DNA of 15,395 nt. Origin: Flavobacteria bacterium RIFCSPLOWO2_12_FULL_31_7. Lineage in GTDB: Bacteria > Bacteroidota > Bacteroidia > Flavobacteriales > Flavobacteriaceae. The position numbers and the translations under genes were made by a program. Below, piece by piece: positions 1 through 6,457 of the stretch (position 1 is its first letter; the number at the start of each line of letters is the position of its first letter). The stretch lies in assembly GCA_001800945.1 (NCBI GenBank), contig MGWJ01000142.1, forward strand, positions 1-15,395. Reading direction: 5' to 3'. The notes beneath the pieces were generated by a model. The model was not told the DNA's origin and ran no database searches. It saw only the letters and a list, made by a program, of their open reading frames with translations.

Positions 1-435
1 ACGGCTAAAAAAGAAGTAATTGAAATTTTACGTCAACGTTCTCGTCCGTATTTATTTTCAAATTCCCTGTCTCCAGCGATTGTTGGTGCTTCTTTAAAAG
101 TTTTCGAATTATTGAAAAAAGACAATTCATTAAGAGATAAATTAGAGTGGAATACAAATTATTTCAAAGAAGGAATGAGAAAAGCAGGTTTAGATTTCAT
201 TGATGGTGATTCGGCAATTGTACCTGTAATGTTATATGATGCGAAATTGTCTCAAGTAATGGCGGATGAATTGTTAAAATTAGGAATTTATGTAATTGGA
301 TTCTTTTTTCCAGTAGTTCCTAAAGAAAAAGCAAGAATTAGAGTACAATTGTCTGCTGCTCACACGAAAGAGCATTTAGATAAAGCCATAGAAGCCTTCA
401 CTTTAGTCGCTAGAAAACTAAATATTATTCAGTAA
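1..435 (+). CDS. kbl: 2-amino-3-ketobutyrate CoA ligase (glycine C-acetyltransferase), C-terminal part
   Basis: The frame is open from base 1, so the gene begins upstream of the window; 144 residues and the stop are visible. Kbl is a PLP enzyme of the alpha-oxoamine synthase family. It cleaves 2-amino-3-ketobutyrate with CoA to glycine and acetyl-CoA, the second step of threonine degradation after threonine dehydrogenase. The visible part is the small C-terminal domain. RSRPYLFSNSLSP resembles the family's RPYLFSN segment, followed by VPVMLYDAKLSQVMADEL and the IRVQLSAAHTKEHLDKAIEAF end typical of the family. The PLP lysine would lie upstream. The family is close to 400 residues, so about the last third is seen. 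Related members (KAS III-like BioF, serine palmitoyltransferase) share the fold, but the FSNSLSP and LSAAHT segments favour Kbl. An ATG-less inner start near base 112 is not a real start. Confidence 0.88.
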   Translation, partial: TAKKEVIEILRQRSRPYLFSNSLSPAIVGASLKVFELLKKDNSLRDKLEWNTNYFKEGMRKAGLDFIDGDSAIVPVMLYDAKLSQVMADELLKLGIYVIGFFFPVVPKEKARIRVQLSAAHTKEHLDKAIEAFTLVARKLNIIQ

Positions 436-480
436 ATTAGTAGAATTTAACTTTTAATTAGGAAAAAAAGCACAAAAGTT

Positions 481-510
481 TTGTGAATTACAAAAAACAT
501 ATTACTTTTG
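481..510 (+). promoter_or_regulatory. Promoter of ompA (Bacteroidetes type)
   Basis: TTG at 481-483 and TACTTTTG at 503-510 are separated by 19 nt. This matches the Bacteroidetes housekeeping sigma consensus TTG-N19-21-TAnnTTTG. Transcription would start near 515, giving a leader of about 35 nt before the ATG at 551. The match is full at both boxes. Confidence 0.72.
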
Positions 511-550
511 TTCGTATTATAACGCATTGTAATTAAATTAAATAAAAAGT

Positions 551-1954
551 ATGAAACATCTTAACAAACTATTTGCTGGGGCGTTATTATTAGCTGGATT
601 TGCAGCTAATGCTCAAGACAGCACAAACCCATGGGCAGTATCTTTCGGAGTTAACGGAGTTGACACGAAGATCAGCATGAAAGGAAATGACCACCTAAGA
701 TTTGAAGAATTGTACAATCCACAAGGAAACTTCAACATTGTACCTTCTGTATCTTATGTAAGCGTTGCTAAAAATGTTGGAGGAAACTTCAGCTTTGGTT
801 TAACAGGATCATTCAATAAAATCTCAAAATGGGTTGATCATGTACCTGGAACTAAAAACACTCACACTGTTACAAATCCTGGTGATTTAAATTATTACGG
901 AATTGATGGAGCAATTACTTACAGCTTCATGAATTTATTAAAATCAAAATGGTTTGACCCAACTTTACACTTAGGTGGAGGTTATACTTTCTTCGGTGAT
1001 GCTTCTGCAGGAACTGTTAATGGAGGATGGGGATTAAACTTATGGTTTGCTAAAAATGTAGCATTAACTTTAGGTTCTACTTTAAAATATGGTTTCGACG
1101 ATAATAGAGTAGCTAATTCTGACGTACCAACTCATATTTTTCACCAAGCAGGTTTAAAATTCCAATTTGGTGCTAAAGATAAAGATGGAGACGGAATCAT
1201 TGACAAAGAAGATGCTTGTCCAGATGTTCCTGGTTTAGCTGCTTTCCAAGGTTGTCCTGATACTGATGGAGACGGAATCCAAGATTCAGCTGATGCTTGT
1301 ATCGATGAAGCAGGTACTCCAGAAATGAATGGTTGTCCTGACCAAGACGGTGACGGTGTTGCTGATAAAGATGATGCTTGTATCGATGTAGCAGGTTTAC
1401 CAGCTTTACAAGGTTGTCCTGATGCTGACGGTGACGGTGTTGCTGATCAAAATGATGCATGTCCTACTGTAAAAGGAGACAAAGCTAACAAAGGTTGTCC
1501 ATGGCCTGATACAGATGGTGACAAAGTTTTAGACAAAGATGACAAATGTCCTACTGTTGCTGGAACTGTTGCTAACAACGGATGTCCTGAAGTTTCTGAT
1601 GAAACTATGAAAAAATTAAATGACTATGCTAAAACTATCTTATTTGATACTGCAAAAGCTTCATTCCAAAAACAAACTTACCCAGTATTACAAGCTATGG
1701 TTGCTATCTTAAAAGAGTATCCAACTGCTAAGTTTGCTTTAGAAGGTCACACAGATTCAGATGGTAAAGACGCAATGAACTTACAATTATCTAAAGATAG
1801 AGCTGCTGCTGTTAGAACTTACTTAGTTGACAACGGTATCGCTGCTGACAGATTAACTTCTGAAGGTTTTGGAGAAACTAAACCAGTTGCTTCAAACAAA
1901 ACTAAAGTTGGAAAAGCACAAAACAGAAGAGTAGAAGTTAAATTAGTAAAATAA
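551..1954 (+). CDS. OmpA-family outer-membrane protein with thrombospondin type 3 repeats
   Basis: A 467-residue envelope protein that probably ties the outer membrane to peptidoglycan. Residues 1-21 form a signal peptide (charged MKHLNK, hydrophobic core, ANA cleavage site before QDS). Residues 22-205 look like a beta-barrel (alternating aromatic and glycine segments such as GGGYTFFGDASAG). Residues 210-346 hold five Asp-rich TSP3 units (DxDGDGxxDxxDxC...GCPD) that bind calcium in known members, each with a Cys pair. Residues 360-467 are an OmpA C-terminal domain. D402 in GHTDSDG and R417 in LSKDRAAAV correspond, at the same 15-residue spacing, to the two residues that bind diaminopimelate in E. 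coli OmpA. The gene is monocistronic: it has its own promoter and is followed at once by a strong terminator. Members of this type are usually abundant outer-membrane proteins in Flavobacterium. Confidence 0.93.
   Translation: MKHLNKLFAGALLLAGFAANAQDSTNPWAVSFGVNGVDTKISMKGNDHLRFEELYNPQGNFNIVPSVSYVSVAKNVGGNFSFGLTGSFNKISKWVDHVPGTKNTHTVTNPGDLNYYGIDGAITYSFMNLLKSKWFDPTLHLGGGYTFFGDASAGTVNGGWGLNLWFAKNVALTLGSTLKYGFDDNRVANSDVPTHIFHQAGLKFQFGAKDKDGDGIIDKEDACPDVPGLAAFQGCPDTDGDGIQDSADACIDEAGTPEMNGCPDQDGDGVADKDDACIDVAGLPALQGCPDADGDGVADQNDACPTVKGDKANKGCPWPDTDGDKVLDKDDKCPTVAGTVANNGCPEVSDETMKKLNDYAKTILFDTAKASFQKQTYPVLQAMVAILKEYPTAKFALEGHTDSDGKDAMNLQLSKDRAAAVRTYLVDNGIAADRLTSEGFGETKPVASNKTKVGKAQNRRVEVKLVK
1178..1588 (+). 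repeat. Five TSP3 calcium-binding repeats inside ompA
   Basis: Tandem, diverged in-frame units begin at D210 of the OmpA protein. Each has a core like DGDGVADKDDAC followed by a variable 8-11 residue spacer and GCPD. The third and fourth units share nearly identical DNA (GACGGTGACGGTGTTGCTGAT appears in both), which suggests recent duplication or conversion between neighbours. The last unit is the most diverged (DTDGDKVLDKDDKC) and is preceded by an inserted Trp-Pro. Confidence 0.85.
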
Positions 1955-1974
1955 TTTTTCTCTTATAATATTTT

Positions 1975-2007
1975 AAAAAGGCCTCAATTTATTGAGGCCT
2001 TTTTTTT
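1975..2007 (+). terminator. Rho-independent terminator of ompA
   Basis: A perfect inverted repeat: AAAAAGGCCTCAAT at 1975-1988 pairs with ATTGAGGCCTTTTT at 1991-2004, with a GGCCTC core, and a run of T follows to 2007. The A-run on the left arm could let it work in both directions. It ends only 12 nt before the next start codon. Confidence 0.93.
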
Positions 2008-2019
2008 ATCTTTATTGCC

Positions 2020-4806
2020 ATGGAGGCATCTTTCTTATCTAAACTGGCAAATGAATTATTAAGTAATGATTCAACTACATTATATCAAACTCACATTGTT
2101 TTGCCCAACAAAAGAGCAAAACTTTTCTTAATTGAAGAACTAAAAAAACATTCTTCAGAAACTTTTTTAGCGCCACAAATCATTAGTATTGAAAGTCTAA
2201 TTGAAGAGATTGCACAACTAAGAGCTTTAGATACTATTGAATTATTGTTCGAATTTTATATAGTCTATTTGGAAATGACTGAAAAAGCGAAACAACAAGA
2301 TTTTGAGAAATTTTCTGGTTGGGCAGTTACTTTATTACAAGACTTCAATGAAATTGACCGCTACTTAGTTCCACAAAATGAATTGTTTTCTTATCTTTTA
2401 GATATTGAACGTATCAAACATTGGACACCCAATATAAATAACCAAACTAAATTAGTAGAAAATCATTTAGAGTTTTGGAAATTATTACCTGATTATTACG
2501 AAAAATTCACAAAACATCTACTACATAAAAAAGTAGGTTATCCAGGTTTATTGTACCGAAAATCTGCTGAAAATATTATTGAATTTACCAAAAATTTAGA
2601 AAACAAGACCTTTGTTTTTGCTGGTTTCAACGCCTTAAATAATGCTGAAGAAACCATCATCAAGTATTTATTAGAAAATAAAAAAGCAACTGTTTATTGG
2701 GATATTGATGCGGTTTTTTTAAGAGATGAATTTCACGATGCAGGTTTGTTTTTGCGAAGAATTAAAAATTCGTGGAAGCATTTTGAAACCAATCCATTTA
2801 ATTGGGTGATGCACGAGTTTTCCAATGAAAAAAATATTGAAGTAATTGGTACACCCAAATCTATTGGGCAAGCAAAAATTGCGGGTAAAATTATTGAAAA
2901 GATCGCTTCAGATAACCCTTCTTTACAAAATACAGCCGTAGTTTTAAGTGAAGAAAACATCTTAATTCCTCTTTTAAATTCTTTACCAGTTGAGGTGGAA
3001 AATTTGAACATTACGATGGGTTATCCTAGTAAAAATAATCCCGCTCAAATTCTAATTTATAAATTATTTAACCTTCATTTAAACGCTCAAAATAGAAATC
3101 AGAAACAACCTGTTTTCTATTATAAAGAAGTATTGGAAATTCTTAATAATCCATTAGTGGTTTCTAGCGTGAATGCGTATGAAGTGGTTAAAATCATAAA
3201 AAACTCGAATTTAACGTTCATCACAAGTAATCGATTAGCAGATTTATTTTCGAAATACAACTTGCAAGAAAACAAATTAGTCGCTCTAATGTTTTTTGAT
3301 TGGAAGGCTTCTGTAGCAGAAATTCTAGAAAAATTGAAAGCGATTCTGATTTACATCAAAGAACATTTGAGCCATCAAAACGAGCAAGATAAAGTTACAA
3401 AAGCATTCGTGTTTTCGATTTATAACATTGTTATTAAAATCACCAATTACTACGAAACTTATCAAAATATTGAAAGTTTAGAAATTCTTTTTTCTATCTA
3501 CAAACAAGTTATTGATCAGGCACAAGTTTCCTTTGAAGGAGAACCGTTAGAAGGTTTGCAAATTATGGGAATCTTGGAAAGTCGTGTTTTAGATTTCGAA
3601 AATGTAATTATTACTTCACTAAACGAAGGAAAATTACCTGGCGGAAAATCGAATAATTCGTTCATTCCCCACGATGTGAAATTGGAAAAAGGTTTGCCAA
3701 CTTACAAAGAGCGTGATGCGATTTTTACCTATCACTTTTATCGTCTATTGCAACGTGCGAAAAACATTTACTTATTATATAACACACATTCGGAAGGAAT
3801 TGATGCGGGAGAAAAAAGTCGATTTATTACGCAAATTGAAATTGAACATTTGCCTAAGCATCACTTCAAAAAAACGTTTTATAATGCGATAAAACCAGAT
3901 ACGATTTACCAACCGATTGAGATTGTAAAAACACAACCAATTTTAGAACGACTAAAAGAAATAGCGACTGTAAAAGGTTTTTCGCCATCCGCATTGACGA
4001 ATTATTTACGAAATCCAATTCAGTTTTATTACCAACGAATTTTAGGCGTTCGTGAAAATGAAGAAGTAGAAGAAAATGTGGCTTTGAATACTTTAGGTAC
4101 GATTATTCATGAAGTGTTGGAAAAAATGTATCAACCTTTTGAAGGTACAAACACACTAATTAAAGTTTCAGATATTGATATAATGATTCAAAATATTGAA
4201 ACCTTTACTTTGGAAAAATTTATTGAAGTTTATAAAGAAGGTGAAATTAAAAAAGGGAAAAACCTAATTGCTTTTGAAGTGGCGAAACGTAATATTTACA
4301 ACTTCTTAGTTCAAGAAAAACAAAATATTGAAAATGGTGATGAACTCTTTATTCTGTCATTAGAAAAAGAACATGCTGCAGAAATTACAAATCCAAATCT
4401 GCCCTTCCCAGTTCGAATTGCTGGAAAAGTAGACAGAATTGAATTGCGAAATAATACGATTCGAATCATAGATTACAAAACAGGAAAAGTAGAAGCTAAC
4501 AAACTAAAAATAGCCACTTTTGAAGGTTTAACGCTAGATTTAGCCAATGATAAAATCATTCAATTGTTGTGTTATGCTTTGATGTTTCAGAAAAGTGACT
4601 TAAAAGGAAATTATAATGTAGAAGTGGGGATTTTTTCTTTTAAAAATATGAAATCTGGATTTTTACCTTTTGCTTTTGGAAAGGGAAGAGGCGTAGTTCC
4701 AGAAACGATTATCACGCCAGAATTCTTAAATTATTTTACAGAAGAATTGGTGATTTTAATTCAAGAGATTTTAAATCCGAAGATTTCTTTTAAAGAAGTG
4801 ATTTAG
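2020..4806 (+). CDS. AddB-like RecB-family (PD-(D/E)XK) nuclease/helicase subunit
   Basis: A 928-residue protein of the AddB/RexB-like group that processes double-strand DNA ends for recombination. The N-terminal THIVLPNKRAKLFLIEEL segment (from about residue 22) and the ESRVLDFENVIITSLNEG segment in the middle are typical of the helicase-like part of AddB. The C-terminal 240 residues are a RecB-type nuclease with all expected residues: H697 in IIHEVLE, D805 in GKVDRIE, D818 and K820 in IIDYKTGK, and Q848-xxx-Y852 in QLLCYALM. The four cysteines that hold an iron-sulphur cluster in Bacillus AddB are not visible around the nuclease (the SALTNYLRNPIQFYYQ segment has none), so the cluster is probably absent. 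A UvrD-like AddA partner usually lies beside such genes but is not in this window. No convincing promoter lies between the ompA terminator and the ATG, so transcription may depend on read-through. The start fits the family N-terminus. Confidence 0.85.
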   Translation: MEASFLSKLANELLSNDSTTLYQTHIVLPNKRAKLFLIEELKKHSSETFLAPQIISIESLIEEIAQLRALDTIELLFEFYIVYLEMTEKAKQQDFEKFSGWAVTLLQDFNEIDRYLVPQNELFSYLLDIERIKHWTPNINNQTKLVENHLEFWKLLPDYYEKFTKHLLHKKVGYPGLLYRKSAENIIEFTKNLENKTFVFAGFNALNNAEETIIKYLLENKKATVYWDIDAVFLRDEFHDAGLFLRRIKNSWKHFETNPFNWVMHEFSNEKNIEVIGTPKSIGQAKIAGKIIEKIASDNPSLQNTAVVLSEENILIPLLNSLPVEVENLNITMGYPSKNNPAQILIYKLFNLHLNAQNRNQKQPVFYYKEVLEILNNPLVVSSVNAYEVVKIIKNSNLTFITSNRLADLFSKYNLQENKLVALMFFDWKASVAEILEKLKAILIYIKEHLSHQNEQDKVTKAFVFSIYNIVIKITNYYETYQNIESLEILFSIYKQVIDQAQVSFEGEPLEGLQIMGILESRVLDFENVIITSLNEGKLPGGKSNNSFIPHDVKLEKGLPTYKERDAIFTYHFYRLLQRAKNIYLLYNTHSEGIDAGEKSRFITQIEIEHLPKHHFKKTFYNAIKPDTIYQPIEIVKTQPILERLKEIATVKGFSPSALTNYLRNPIQFYYQRILGVRENEEVEENVALNTLGTIIHEVLEKMYQPFEGTNTLIKVSDIDIMIQNIETFTLEKFIEVYKEGEIKKGKNLIAFEVAKRNIYNFLVQEKQNIENGDELFILSLEKEHAAEITNPNLPFPVRIAGKVDRIELRNNTIRIIDYKTGKVEANKLKIATFEGLTLDLANDKIIQLLCYALMFQKSDLKGNYNVEVGIFSFKNMKSGFLPFAFGKGRGVVPETIITPEFLNYFTEELVILIQEILNPKISFKEVI

Positions 4807-4810
4807 TTTT

Positions 4811-4848
4811 ACCGCAAAGAGACAAAGTTAAGCGCAATGCTCGCAAAG
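4811..4848 (+). repeat. CGCAAAG-type dispersed repeat, copy A
   Basis: Begins ACCGCAAAGAGACAAAG and ends GCTCGCAAAG. It aligns along its length with copies B (4889-4928, inverted) and C (5741-5780). With B it forms an imperfect hairpin of about 38-nt arms around a 40-nt AT-rich spacer, between two converging genes, so the pair may serve as a two-way transcription stop. Confidence 0.72.
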
Positions 4849-4888
4849 TTTTTTTATAGTTTTTGACTGCAAAATTTATATAGATAGG

Positions 4889-4928
4889 CTTTGCGCACCT
4901 TGCGAAAATCCTTGCGTTCCTTGCGGTT
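4889..4928 (-). repeat. CGCAAAG-type dispersed repeat, copy B (inverted)
   Basis: Read on the - strand it begins AACCGCAAGGAACGCAAGG and ends GGTGCGCAAAG, matching copy C at most positions. The first bases of this copy provide part of the TAA stop codon of the hydrolase gene (4927-4929), so the element lies flush against the coding region. Confidence 0.75.
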
Positions 4929-5709
4929 AAACTTTCAAAAAACTAACCAAAACCTTTTCCAATTCGGCTTGATTTTCGAGATGACTCATATGTCCGTCGT
5001 TGAAAGTTACGAGTTTTACATTCGTCCCTTCAATTTGTTCTAAGTTTTCTTCGTAATTTAATACAGGGTCTTTTTTTCCTAAGATTAACATAATGGGATA
5101 AGGGGCAAAATGCAACAACACTTCACGGTCTTTTCGCAATTTCATGCCTTCTTGAGCGGCAATAATTCCTTGTAGTGGCGTTTGTAAGGCTTCCTCACGA
5201 ACCCATTCAATTTGCTCCACTAATTTTTCCCGATTTTCTTCCGAAAATAAATTCGCAATACTCATTCTAACAGCTGCGATATAATTTTGTTTGACGGCTT
5301 TAATAGCGCGCGTTCTGTTTGCAATTCGTTCTTCGCTATCCGCACGAGAAGTGGAATTTAACAACACCAAACCTTTCATCATTTCTGGATACAATTCGGC
5401 GAAAGCCAAGGCTACATAACCACCCATCGAATGTCCAACAAAAACCGCTTTTCTGATTTTAAGTTCAGCTAAAACTTGATGAACCGCATCTGCCATATCT
5501 TCCATGGTATGCACATAACCCAAACAATCGGTTTGTCCGTGACCCAACAAATCAATACAAACGACACGATTTTTCTGAGCTAAAACCGGCGCTAAATACT
5601 TCCACATCGTGCTGTTTTCTAAAAAACCATGCAATAAAACTACCGCCGTGCCTTTTCCAGCATCGGTATAGGAAATTTTTGTGTTTTTGAAATGTGTTTG
5701 GTGGTGCAT
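4927..5709 (-). CDS. Alpha/beta-hydrolase fold protein
   Basis: A 260-residue hydrolase of the MenH/esterase-like type; the substrate cannot be told from sequence. The oxyanion-hole segment is LLHGF at 25-29, the nucleophile elbow is GHSMGG at 92-97 with S94, the likely acid is D214 in LGKKDP, and the catalytic His is H240 in NDGHMSHLEN. A lid-like helical region lies at about 122-200. There is no signal peptide, so it is probably cytoplasmic. I chose the ATG at 5709, which precedes the conserved THFKNTKISYTDAGKGTAVV start of the fold. The frame stays open a further 23 codons upstream to 5778, but those codons translate the CGCAAAG repeat (LRTLRKSLRTLRLNL) and lie upstream of the predicted transcription start. 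The gene converges with the AddB-like gene and is bounded by inverted repeat copies B and C. Confidence 0.85.
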   Translation of the reverse strand: MHHQTHFKNTKISYTDAGKGTAVVLLHGFLENSTMWKYLAPVLAQKNRVVCIDLLGHGQTDCLGYVHTMEDMADAVHQVLAELKIRKAVFVGHSMGGYVALAFAELYPEMMKGLVLLNSTSRADSEERIANRTRAIKAVKQNYIAAVRMSIANLFSEENREKLVEQIEWVREEALQTPLQGIIAAQEGMKLRKDREVLLHFAPYPIMLILGKKDPVLNYEENLEQIEGTNVKLVTFNDGHMSHLENQAELEKVLVSFLKV

Positions 5710-5726
5710 AAAATTGTAATGATGGG

Positions 5727-5757
5727 CAAAAGTAAGATTTAACCGCAAAGTTCGCAA
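5727..5757 (-). promoter_or_regulatory. Promoter of the alpha/beta hydrolase, -33 box inside repeat C
   Basis: On the - strand, TTG (5757-5755), 20 nt, then TACTTTTG (5734-5727): a full match to the Bacteroidetes consensus. The TTG belongs to dispersed repeat copy C (5741-5780), and the -7 box lies just outside it. Transcription would begin near 5720, about 10 nt before the ATG at 5709, which rules out the longer reading. Confidence 0.6.
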
Positions 5758-5780
5758 TGATTTTCGCAAAGTTCGCAAAG
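5741..5780 (+). repeat. CGCAAAG-type dispersed repeat, copy C
   Basis: A 40-nt unit built of four near-repeats of CGCAAAGTT (begins AACCGCAAAGTTCGCAATG, ends GTTCGCAAAG). It is the cleanest of three copies in the window and points opposite to copy B, so the hydrolase gene sits between inverted copies with their AACCGC ends facing the gene. Repeats of this kind recur in Flavobacterium intergenic DNA, as far as I recall; their mobility mechanism is not known to me. Confidence 0.75.
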
Positions 5781-5794
5781 TTTTTCCGTTTCGT

Positions 5795-5837
5795 TTGTCA
5801 TGCTGAAAGCATCTCTGAGATTCCTTTGGAAGGACAA
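5795..5837. repeat. REP-like palindromic element with cloverleaf folding
   Basis: A 43-nt element closed by TTGTC (5795-5799) and GACAA (5833-5837). It contains three small hairpins: ATGCT-GAA-AGCAT (5800-5812), ATCTC-T-GAGAT (5811-5821) and TTCC-TTT-GGAA (5821-5831). GTCATGCTGAA...GCATCTC and GAGAT...GGACA resemble a shortened copy of a palindromic intergenic repeat that I recall as common in Bacteroidetes (GTCATGCTGAA...CAGCATCTC...GAGATCCTGAA...GGATGACA). No REP-associated transposase is present here. Confidence 0.6.
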
Positions 5838-5913
5838 GTTTATGTTGCTATAAGTTGGTGTGTAAAATTGTAAAAAAACTTAAATGACTTATATGTTTAA
5901 ATCTATTAAATCG

Positions 5914-5921
5914 TAAATTTG
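5914..5921 (+). promoter_or_regulatory. Putative -7 box of the DUF1398 gene
   Basis: TAAATTTG matches TAnnTTTG exactly and lies 19 nt before the ATG at 5941. No TTG occurs at the usual 19-21 nt upstream, so the -33 element is weak and the promoter may need an activator or be poor. Confidence 0.4.
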
Positions 5922-5940
5922 AGAATAAAAATCTAACATC

Positions 5941-6333
5941 ATGTTCACCATCCAACAAATTCACGAAGCCCATTCCAAAGTCAAAAGTGGTGCCGATTTT
6001 CCAAAATACATGCAAGATATTATTGCGCTTGGTGTAACCTCTTTTGAAACTTTTGTGTTTGATAATCATACCGATTATTTTGGAAAAGATAATTTTACTG
6101 TTTCTTCAGAAGGTTTTTCAGAAATACTAAACGTAGTTAACGAAAGTAACATCGAACAATTTAAATCTGATTTGAAATCACATCAACTAGGCAATACAGA
6201 ATATATGACTTTCTTAAACGATTGTGCGAAATCTGGTGTGGAAAAATGGATTGTGGTGATGGATAAAATGACTTGTAGTTATTTCGACAAAAATGGAAAA
6301 GAAATGTTGGTAGAGAAAATCCCTACACTGTAA
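5941..6333 (+). CDS. DUF1398 family protein
   Basis: A 130-residue soluble protein with no signal peptide or membrane segment. Its overall pattern matches the DUF1398 family (E. coli YbcV-like, sometimes labelled phage envelope protein, without proven function): an N-terminal helix MFTIQQIHEAHSKVKSGADF, a middle segment GVTSFETFVFDNHTDYFG, and a C-terminal sheet GVEKWIVVMDKMTCSYFDK ending in GKEML. The pattern of a conserved aromatic-rich hairpin and a C-terminal Tyr-x-Asp near the end is what I use for recognition. The gene stands alone, between the repeat cluster and the converging aminopeptidase gene. Despite the label in some databases there is no other phage gene nearby, so I do not infer phage origin. 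Confidence 0.75.
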   Translation: MFTIQQIHEAHSKVKSGADFPKYMQDIIALGVTSFETFVFDNHTDYFGKDNFTVSSEGFSEILNVVNESNIEQFKSDLKSHQLGNTEYMTFLNDCAKSGVEKWIVVMDKMTCSYFDKNGKEMLVEKIPTL

Positions 6334-6394
6334 TTTTTAAAACACAGATTAAAGAAATTTTAAAAATTTATATAATTTCTCCAATCTTCGTTAC

Positions 6395-6428
6395 AAAAAA
6401 AAACGGCTCACATTTCTGCAAACCGTTT
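6395..6428 (-). terminator. Terminator of the aminopeptidase gene
   Basis: Read on the - strand: AAACGG (6428-6423), a loop of about 16 nt that can partly pair, CCGTTT (6406-6401), then a T run to 6395. It lies about 30 nt after the aminopeptidase stop and between converging genes. The + strand has only a short T run after the stem, so it acts mainly on the - strand. Confidence 0.72.
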
Positions 6429-6457
6429 ATACTGTAAACTGTCACTGTGACTGAATA

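Noticed and set aside
449..480. AACTTTT...AAAAGTT stem after kbl as a terminator
   Set aside because: Seven AT-rich pairs with a long loop and no T run; too weak to call.
1197..1460. Open frame of 87 codons on the - strand, rich in His, Gln and Leu
   Set aside because: It is the antisense of the TSP3 repeats; its composition simply mirrors the repeated Asp/Gly codons, and it has no start context or homologous domain.
4849..4888. A hidden small RNA between repeats A and B
   Set aside because: The spacer is AT-rich with no promoter box or compact structure of its own; the hairpin is explained by the inverted repeats.
5710..5778. A 23-residue N-terminal extension of the alpha/beta hydrolase
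   Set aside because: It is the translation of dispersed repeat C and lies upstream of the predicted transcription start; the hydrolase fold begins after ATG 5709.
5848..6069. A 73-codon - strand open frame over the DUF1398 promoter and 5' end
   Set aside because: It is antisense to a recognised gene and has no promoter or recognisable motif.
5941..6333. Phage origin suggested by the 'phage envelope protein' label of DUF1398 homologues
   Set aside because: No other phage gene, integrase or attachment site is near, and the family is widespread in bacterial chromosomes.
6441..6451. Palindrome GTCACTGTGAC between converging genes
   Set aside because: Eleven bases with a one-base centre; possible operator shape, but single, with no partner gene or promoter next to it.
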